From NCBI GenBank assembly GCA_004764695.1, contig SMSO01000014.1, forward strand, positions 3,795,148 through 3,859,147: a stretch of 64,000 nucleotides of DNA, in the 5' to 3' direction. Under the pieces are notes generated by a model. It searched no databases. It saw only the letters and a program-made list of their open reading frames with translations, and was not told the DNA's origin. Positions 58,546 to 64,000 of the stretch are shown piece by piece (the stretch's first letter is position 1; the number at the start of each line of letters is the position of its first letter). A program made the position numbers and the translations under genes. This DNA is from Schizochytrium sp. TIO01 (Eukaryota; Sar; Bigyra; Thraustochytrida; Thraustochytriidae).

Positions 58546-60693
58546 ATGGACTTTCAGGAAAATGCTGAAGATCTTGACGATCTTGATAATGCTCAGGAGG
58601 GGGGCACTGGAGCATTTAGAGCAGGCAACTTGCAAACAAATTCGGGGCCCAGGGTGACGACCTCGACGGCATCTACACCTCTTGGGGACTCGCAGTTGAC
58701 GGCACTAGACAACCACTCCAACACATCAAGCAGTGACCTCCCCACAGTAACGGGGCCCGATGTGAGCCCCTCACGAGCAAATGGGAATGCTTTGGGTGAT
58801 GAAAATGACTCAGTTCATGAAGAGTTGGCGCCCGTAGCTCCAATGCGCAAACTCCTCTTGAGCCCAGCTCGACGACATCACCAACAGGAACAAGAACAAA
58901 TATGCAGCGAAGTGCAACTGCTTAGCTGGGGTCAAAATAGCTACAGCGAGCTTGGCCTGGGTGATACGAGCCGAAGGTCTGCGCCAGAGGTGGTTAAGTT
59001 TCTCAAAGAACGAAACTTAGAGGCGAAACAAGTCGTTGCAGGTAATGAGCATACTGCGATTCTCACACGAAGTGGAGCTGTGTACTCTGTAGGCTACAAT
59101 GACTCAGGCCAGTGCGGTGTAGGCCATACCAACCGGGTTTCATCATTTCAGGAGGTTGAGGCGCTTCGAGATAAAGACATTGTTTCACTCTGTTCGGCCA
59201 ATGGATGTGAGCACATCCTAGCCATCACTTCACAGGGCCTAGTATATTCATTCGGGTATAATTCGAGAGGCCAGCTTGGACATGGGACAACGACGCACGT
59301 TTCGCGACCAAGACTTGTAGAAGCCCTTGCTACTCGTCGTGTAGTTACAATCAGCTGCTCCTATCATCATACTATATTATCAACAAGCGACGATGAAGTG
59401 TTTGCAATGGGTCGTAATGATTGTGGCCAGCTGGGCGTGGGCGATACTACAGATCGCAACGTACCTGTGCAACTTACGTCGCTTCCTCGTGGCGTGGTCT
59501 TGAGTCTGGCCGCAGGTCAGTACCACAGTGTAATTTCTATTGATGGGCTTGGAGTGTTTTCTTGCGGAAAGAATGACAACGGCCAACTAGGAATGTCAAT
59601 GACGACAGTAGAGTCGCAGTCTCTTCCAGTTCATGTACTTGCTCCTTTGGGACCTGCTGCTCCTGTTCGCCCATATACACCGAATGCTCCTCTCGTGAAT
59701 TCGCACCAGAATGCGAATGCCAATCCGCTGCAAGTTATTCATTTAAGTTGTGGCTATTACCATACGGTAGCCCTGACCGCTGACGGTGCTGTGTACACTT
59801 GGGGTCGCGGTGACCACGGACAACTAGGAATTGGCACACGTACGAATCACCCACAACCGCAGCGAGTACAAAACATTCCCGAAAACATTATAAGTGCAGC
59901 ATGTGGTGCTTATCATACGCTGTTGCTTTCAGAGAATGGTCAAGTGTACGCATTTGGTCGAAACAATCACCACCAGCTTGGCTGCACAGAAAATGAAACG
60001 TGTGCTTCACCAATTCGCGTGAGTACTCTTGCAAAATACCATGTGACACAAATTGCAGCTGGCTTTTATCACTCATTGTGCCTAACAGGGCCTCCCGACC
60101 ACTCTAGCCAACCACCTGTTTCAACATTGAGCTTTGACTTGCGTCGAATGATTAACAATCCGGCACGTGCTGACGTGACCTTTATTGTCGAGGACAGGCC
60201 TTTGTATGCGCACCGTGTCATAATTATGGCCCGTTGTGAACCATTTGAAGTCATGCTTGCTGGGCCTATGCGCGAAGCAAATCAGCGTGAGATCCATCTT
60301 CGTGACCAACAATATCATGTGATTCTTGCTCTCCTCGAATTTCTATACACCGATGAAGTGCAAGCCCTTACGGATGGTGTCGACTTAAATTTTGCTCTTG
60401 ATCTTTTAGCTGTGGCTGACCAGTTTCTCGTGGATCGTCTCAAGAGTTTATGTGAAATCGCAATTCAAAAGTCCATTTCGATTGAAAATGTCTCAATGAT
60501 GTTCAAGACAGCAGATCAGAGGCAAGCTTTGTCTTTACGTAGGCGCTGTTTTGACTTTATTCTGAAAAACTTTGGAGAGGTAATTGGAACCAAGGGATTC
60601 GTCCAATTGCCACGCAATCTTCTTGCTGATGTTCTTGCATCTGCTCATGAACGAGGTGTGACGATTCGACCTTCACATGGGACTTTATTTTAA
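58546..60693 (+). CDS. RCC1-repeat and BTB-domain protein (RCBTB-like)
   Basis: From the first ATG (58546) the product has 715 residues. An acidic, disordered N-terminus (1-120) leads into seven RCC1 repeats at about 124-512, each with the 'V-x-x-x-G-x-N-x-x-G-Q-L-G' core (VYSFGYNSRGQLGHG, VFAMGRNDCGQLGVGD, VYTWGRGDHGQLGIG), which should close a seven-bladed propeller. A 45-residue insert sits after blade five. A BTB/POZ domain follows at about 541-650 (ADVTFIVEDRPLYAHRVII), and then a BACK-like helical end. Order and size match RCBTB1/RCBTB2. Known: BTB domains recruit Cullin-3, so this is probably a substrate adaptor with the propeller as reader. Cys content and start are otherwise ordinary. 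Confidence 0.9.
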   Translation: MDFQENAEDLDDLDNAQEGGTGAFRAGNLQTNSGPRVTTSTASTPLGDSQLTALDNHSNTSSSDLPTVTGPDVSPSRANGNALGDENDSVHEELAPVAPMRKLLLSPARRHHQQEQEQICSEVQLLSWGQNSYSELGLGDTSRRSAPEVVKFLKERNLEAKQVVAGNEHTAILTRSGAVYSVGYNDSGQCGVGHTNRVSSFQEVEALRDKDIVSLCSANGCEHILAITSQGLVYSFGYNSRGQLGHGTTTHVSRPRLVEALATRRVVTISCSYHHTILSTSDDEVFAMGRNDCGQLGVGDTTDRNVPVQLTSLPRGVVLSLAAGQYHSVISIDGLGVFSCGKNDNGQLGMSMTTVESQSLPVHVLAPLGPAAPVRPYTPNAPLVNSHQNANANPLQVIHLSCGYYHTVALTADGAVYTWGRGDHGQLGIGTRTNHPQPQRVQNIPENIISAACGAYHTLLLSENGQVYAFGRNNHHQLGCTENETCASPIRVSTLAKYHVTQIAAGFYHSLCLTGPPDHSSQPPVSTLSFDLRRMINNPARADVTFIVEDRPLYAHRVIIMARCEPFEVMLAGPMREANQREIHLRDQQYHVILALLEFLYTDEVQALTDGVDLNFALDLLAVADQFLVDRLKSLCEIAIQKSISIENVSMMFKTADQRQALSLRRRCFDFILKNFGEVIGTKGFVQLPRNLLADVLASAHERGVTIRPSHGTLF

Positions 60694-61193
60694 GCTCTTT
60701 ATGTTTCACATGTGCTACACTACTCGAAATTGCAAGACCTGGCTGAACCTTTTGTACAGACCCACCTTTGTTATAAAGAGCCTGTACGCAAGTGCAGCGT
60801 ATACCCTCGGCGTATTGACATAATATTATTATTAGAAAGACTTGCTGTCGAGTGCATTCACATCAACGTTCTGTTGAACAATCCTACTTCCAGGCGAAGA
60901 CACTTAACTTTGCTGAAAAAAAAAATGGGGTTCAAAGTGAAATGAGGAAATGAGTCATATGGTTACTGTGAATAAATAAAGTACTGAAAACATTTTTTGG
61001 TATACTTTCCAACTTAGGTATATACTTTATTTACAAAATTCAAACTTTCGAGTTTCTATGTCTCTTTTTTTAATACTATTATGTTTTTTTAGAATGGAGT
61101 TTCGGTTTTGTAAAAGTTTTAAAATAACAGTAGACTAGGTTTTGAAAATTACTTTAAAAACTAGAAGAATTGAATTGGAATTGATGACAGCGT
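60694..61193. other. Convergent intergenic region, AT-rich, no gene seen
   Basis: This 500-base spacer lies between the 3' ends of the RCC1-BTB and epoxide hydrolase genes. It has an AATAAA signal near 60971 and long A- and T-runs, as expected of 3' ends. Confidence 0.5.
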
Positions 61194-62642
61194 TTATAAT
61201 TTGTTGCGGAAAAAGGCATACGCAGCGACTGCGGCCAATGGTGCTGCCAAAAATGGCAAACTGGCTTGGAAGAGACGGATGTTCGAAAGCGGCGTTCGTG
61301 TCTGTTTCAAAGTAGATGCACCTTGTTCATCGAGGTGCATGTCTTCCTTGAGAAAGGCAATAAGATCATTGGCCAGAGCACGCGGCTGTTCAAGAGGCAA
61401 AAAGTGGCCTCCCTCCTCAAGTACTGTGTGTCGTCGAACATCGTAGGACAGCTCCATCAGAGATTGCGGAAGCTGAAGAGGTTCACAGGGTGCTGTTAGA
61501 ACGGCAGTCGGGACACTGATGAAGTCCGGTAGAATATTGGAAAAATTCCGGGAGTGGCGGTAGAATGCCATTGCTGTTCCAGCGGAATCTGTGACCCAAA
61601 ACATCATCACAGTGGTTAAAATCTCGTCCATTGTGACAGTGTCAAAGAGCTTGCCTGTTTTGCGGAAGTCAGAGCAAACGTAAAACTTTTCCATAACCCA
61701 AGCCGCAAGGCCTGCAGGAGACTCGCGCATGGCATGGCCAAGTGTCGCGGGCTTGGTTGTGTGCTGCATAAAGTATGCGGTATTTGTACTAAGGAAGAGC
61801 ATGATGTTTTCCATCACGCCTCGCTCACGCGAGTCAAGTGTAAAAGTTGGTGCACGCAGGTAGGTTGATAGCCTCGCTAACTTGTTGATGTTGATCAACG
61901 AGAAGTTTTGTGTAAAAATGGGAATGGGCAGGTTGAGATGAAGAGCTACACAACGGGGAGAACGCGAGGCCATGGTAGATGCGATTGCGGCACCCCAGTC
62001 CCCACCCTGCACAGCGTAAGCAGGCAGCTGGAGGACATTGACTGCAAGTTTTTCGTACAAAATAGCAGTGCGGAGCACCCCCGTGTTGCGAGCCAAGAGC
62101 TCGCTAGGGTTGACAGTTGAGAATCCAAAACCAGGAATCGAGGGGACTACTACATCGAAACCTGCTGCAAGGAGAAGTGGGACCACCTTTTGATGGTCGT
62201 ATATGGTAGAAGGCCAGCCGTGCAACAGGAAGATGGTGAGGGCATCCGCATTATTGTCGCATCGGGCATGAATATAATGCAACTCGATACCTGGTTCAAC
62301 CTCCACAGTATACTGCGGAAACTCGTTCAGCTTTTCTTCAGTCTCACGCCACTTGTCGAGAAACTCGCCCTCAAAGTATGCAAGAAGCTGCTCTAAAAAG
62401 TCTACATCCATGCCGTAACGCCAGGCTTCTGGAGAGCCTGAGCCAGGCTTCGACTCATCAGCATAGGAAACTGCTGTTCGAACGTTCGGGCTGAGGCCAA
62501 GTTCTACGCGTGAGGGGGGTTTGAAGTCATGCATAGCCTTGAGGTTTCGAGAATGCAGTCTCGATCGAAGGTCTTCAAGTACGTCATCATCTACATTAAG
62601 CCGGAAGGTCTTTGGCCTTGCGCTGGCAGAGGAGGTCGCCAT
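61194..62642 (-). CDS. Epoxide hydrolase (microsomal EPHX1 family) with C-terminal anchor
   Basis: The 482-residue product has an EH N-terminal domain (about 11-125: FRLNVDDDVLEDLRSRL, AWRYGMDVDFLEQLLAYF, LNEFPQYTVEV) followed by an α/β hydrolase. The oxyanion motif HGWP is at 141-144, the nucleophile Asp215 sits in GGDWGA, and the catalytic His413 in EGGHFLPLEQP. These enzymes open epoxides to diols through an ester intermediate. Mammalian mEH has an N-terminal membrane anchor; here the N-terminus is polar and a hydrophobic stretch (SLPFLAAPLAAVAAYAFF, about 461-478) followed by RNKL ends the chain, like a tail anchor. Inferred: ER or peroxisome surface enzyme with the catalytic part in the cytosol. 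It could act on epoxy fatty acids or xenobiotics. Confidence 0.9.
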   Translation of the reverse strand: MATSSASARPKTFRLNVDDDVLEDLRSRLHSRNLKAMHDFKPPSRVELGLSPNVRTAVSYADESKPGSGSPEAWRYGMDVDFLEQLLAYFEGEFLDKWRETEEKLNEFPQYTVEVEPGIELHYIHARCDNNADALTIFLLHGWPSTIYDHQKVVPLLLAAGFDVVVPSIPGFGFSTVNPSELLARNTGVLRTAILYEKLAVNVLQLPAYAVQGGDWGAAIASTMASRSPRCVALHLNLPIPIFTQNFSLININKLARLSTYLRAPTFTLDSRERGVMENIMLFLSTNTAYFMQHTTKPATLGHAMRESPAGLAAWVMEKFYVCSDFRKTGKLFDTVTMDEILTTVMMFWVTDSAGTAMAFYRHSRNFSNILPDFISVPTAVLTAPCEPLQLPQSLMELSYDVRRHTVLEEGGHFLPLEQPRALANDLIAFLKEDMHLDEQGASTLKQTRTPLSNIRLFQASLPFLAAPLAAVAAYAFFRNKL

Positions 62643-63132
62643 GCCGATGATCTCGAGTATTCAACTAGTCGTCTGGGCACGAGGCTCAGCTAGCCCAAAT
62701 CTAAGACTCTTTGCAGTAAGCGTGACCTCCGTCCAATCCTGCGGAGAGCAGCCTTCCTAGGAGCAGGTTTTGGTCACGATGCGCACTCTCTCGACGACAA
62801 TGATGATATGGATCGTGAAAACCTTTTTTTCAAGCTCTTTCTCAAGAAAAGGGAGAAGGATGAACGATTTTGCGTTGTGCACATTGTTTCTCCAATAATC
62901 ATTGGGGAATAAGTATTAGCATAATTGTTATGTACCTTCTTACTACCTATCTACCTTAGTACTTACCCAGCTAATTAGATTACGAATATAGAGAAAAAGT
63001 ACCTCAACATCGGACCACTAATAAAATATATATTACTGTACACTTTGTTATTTTTATAAAACCCCAAAATTTACATGTCCTATTGTTGTGACGTTGCGGG
63101 TTAAAAACTAACCCGTGACTCAAAGACAATTC
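62643..63132. other. Intergenic region, no gene seen
   Basis: It lies upstream of the epoxide hydrolase gene and downstream of the broken Fanzor-like gene. It is AT-rich, with TACC/CTAC-type sequence near 62935-62965 (ACTACCTATCTACC). If the relic once sat in an IS607-like element, its end would be here, but no terminal repeat is evident. Confidence 0.45.
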
Positions 63133-63819
63133 TTAAATCATGTCCTTGGATAGACAGCGCAAAAGGACACCTCTGACGGCGTGGATATCACAATCGTGGT
63201 TGCATTTGGGGCATATGAAAACCTCTTATGCTCCGAGCTTGTCGTGGATGGTTGCATGTTGTTGAAGTGTAATCCTCTTGGCAAATAACAAGTTTACATC
63301 AGGGCAAATGCTCGGTTTTGTGAATGGGGGTTTGACAGAAGCGAAAGTGGCCCTAATGATACACCATTCAAGCTCTCGCGTTTTATCCGTCTTGTTAAGT
63401 TGTTGACCATCTGGGAGGTTTCAGATTTAGGCAACAGGATAATACAGTAGCTTCCACAGTGCCAAAGGGCAACCTTTTGGTGGGTCTCAGTAGTCGTATT
63501 CTTGATCTTGAGAACTACGCGCAGATTCGCGCGTCTCAAAGTAATTTTACCCTTTTTTCTTTTTCTTTATTTCGTGAGCCAGACTACCTTGGATTTTGTC
63601 GGCGCAACAAAAGAGAAAGAATATGGTTTTGTATCTTCCCCTGTGCCCCACTTCGTGGGTCGGCCATCAGTATCGTACATGGTCTGAAACGAGCGTACTC
63701 CTGGATCTAAGACAACAGTATGATGGTGCTCATCAGACACCTTTTGATTAATAGTGATGTTCTAACTTATCAAGTTTTTCTTTACACAAATGCAACAGCT
63801 GATTCCCTCTATTTGACAT
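63133..63819 (-). pseudogene. Broken Fanzor/TnpB-family RNA-guided nuclease gene (relic)
   Basis: Fragments in different minus-strand frames follow the order of a TnpB/Fanzor C-terminal half. Reading leftwards they are: a fragment 63819-63748 with LCKEKLDKLE; 63761-63567 with the RuvC-I motif VVLDPGVRSFQTMYDTDG; 63539-63294 with KIKN, an aromatic helix and ILLPKSETSQMV, the RuvC-II region wording of Fanzor; YTSTTC at 63277-63254; then TIHDKLGA, stop at 63228-63226, EVFICPKCNHDCDIHAVRG and a final stop at 63135-63133. The zinc ribbon and RuvC-III blocks are recognisable but damaged. At least two frameshifts and three stops rule out a functional protein, and the 'DRD' signature is shortened. 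Known: Fanzors are eukaryotic TnpB relatives from IS607-like and other transposons that cut DNA with an ωRNA guide. The N-terminal part (right of 63819) is unrecognisable or absent. Confidence 0.8.
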
Positions 63820-63888
63820 TCATAATGTAGAGTGTATAAGTATGCTTTTACAAGCACACTTGAGTCTCTGGTCACTATTCTTCTTTTC

Positions 63889-63904
63889 TTTTCTTTTCTT
63901 TTTT
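63889..63904. repeat. TTTTC microsatellite
   Basis: About three TTTTC units in the short stretch right of the Fanzor relic. No gene is seen from 63820 to the window end. Confidence 0.8.
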
Positions 63905-64000
63905 CTATTCCTGCCAAGGGCTCTTGCTGCAGTTGGAACCTCCGATCATAGATCTCAGCGTGTACCTGAAGATCATTCATCCCCCTCCCCAAAGATCTGA

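Overview
The window looks like nuclear DNA of an intron-poor unicellular eukaryote that builds a flagellum. Most genes are single long open frames starting at ATG. The one intron I can support (in the DZIP1-like gene) is 90 bases with a GTAAGT donor, a CTAAC branch-like site and a CAG acceptor. The gene set (ATG9, APC7, PXMP4, an organellar Na+/H+ exchanger, a GDP-mannose transporter, a class I fumarase with a mitochondrial-type leader, polycystin and Kv channels) is purely eukaryotic. Size, gene density and protein style fit a stramenopile, perhaps a labyrinthulomycete (thraustochytrid), but this is inference; nothing here is diagnostic of genus.

Layout. 1-780 is the 5' part of a DZIP1-like ciliary gene (minus strand). 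1262-6292 is a Kv-type channel with a large ectodomain carrying a thrombospondin-3-like calcium motif. 6401-11908 is a giant IQ/TPR protein. 12985-14718 is APC7. 15178-15801 is a small basic coiled-coil protein. 17129-19480 is a secretory-pathway GT25 glycosyltransferase. 21095-22420 is a TPR protein and 22645-23130 a small secreted Cys-rich protein. 25138-27777 is ATG9. 28100-35005 is the most striking gene: about eleven Tudor/Agenet-like repeats, ankyrin repeats and a complete polycystin-2 (TRPP) channel in one 2301-residue frame. After a 2.5 kb repeat-rich gap come PXMP4 (37549-38241), a Na+/H+ exchanger (38468-40345), class I fumarase (42278-44095), a GDP-mannose transporter (47109-48311), a Ppx/GppA phosphatase (49234-50307), a triple ADF-H protein (50972-52492), a PIN-domain nuclease (55002-57596), an RCC1-BTB protein (58546-60693) and an epoxide hydrolase (61194-62642). 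At the right edge (63133-63819, minus) lies a broken Fanzor/TnpB-family gene, a relic of a mobile RNA-guided nuclease.

The genes are not organised as one pathway. Loose themes are membrane signalling (two unusual cation channels and an exchanger), cilium-related functions (DZIP1-like, polycystin), the secretory pathway (GDP-mannose transporter, GT25, secreted Cys-rich protein) and housekeeping. Long intergenic spaces hold microsatellites, two minisatellites and a recurring TACCTACC-type near-palindrome. No tRNA, rRNA, CRISPR array or intact transposon was seen. Start codons were set at the first plausible ATG; several frames extend further upstream without one.
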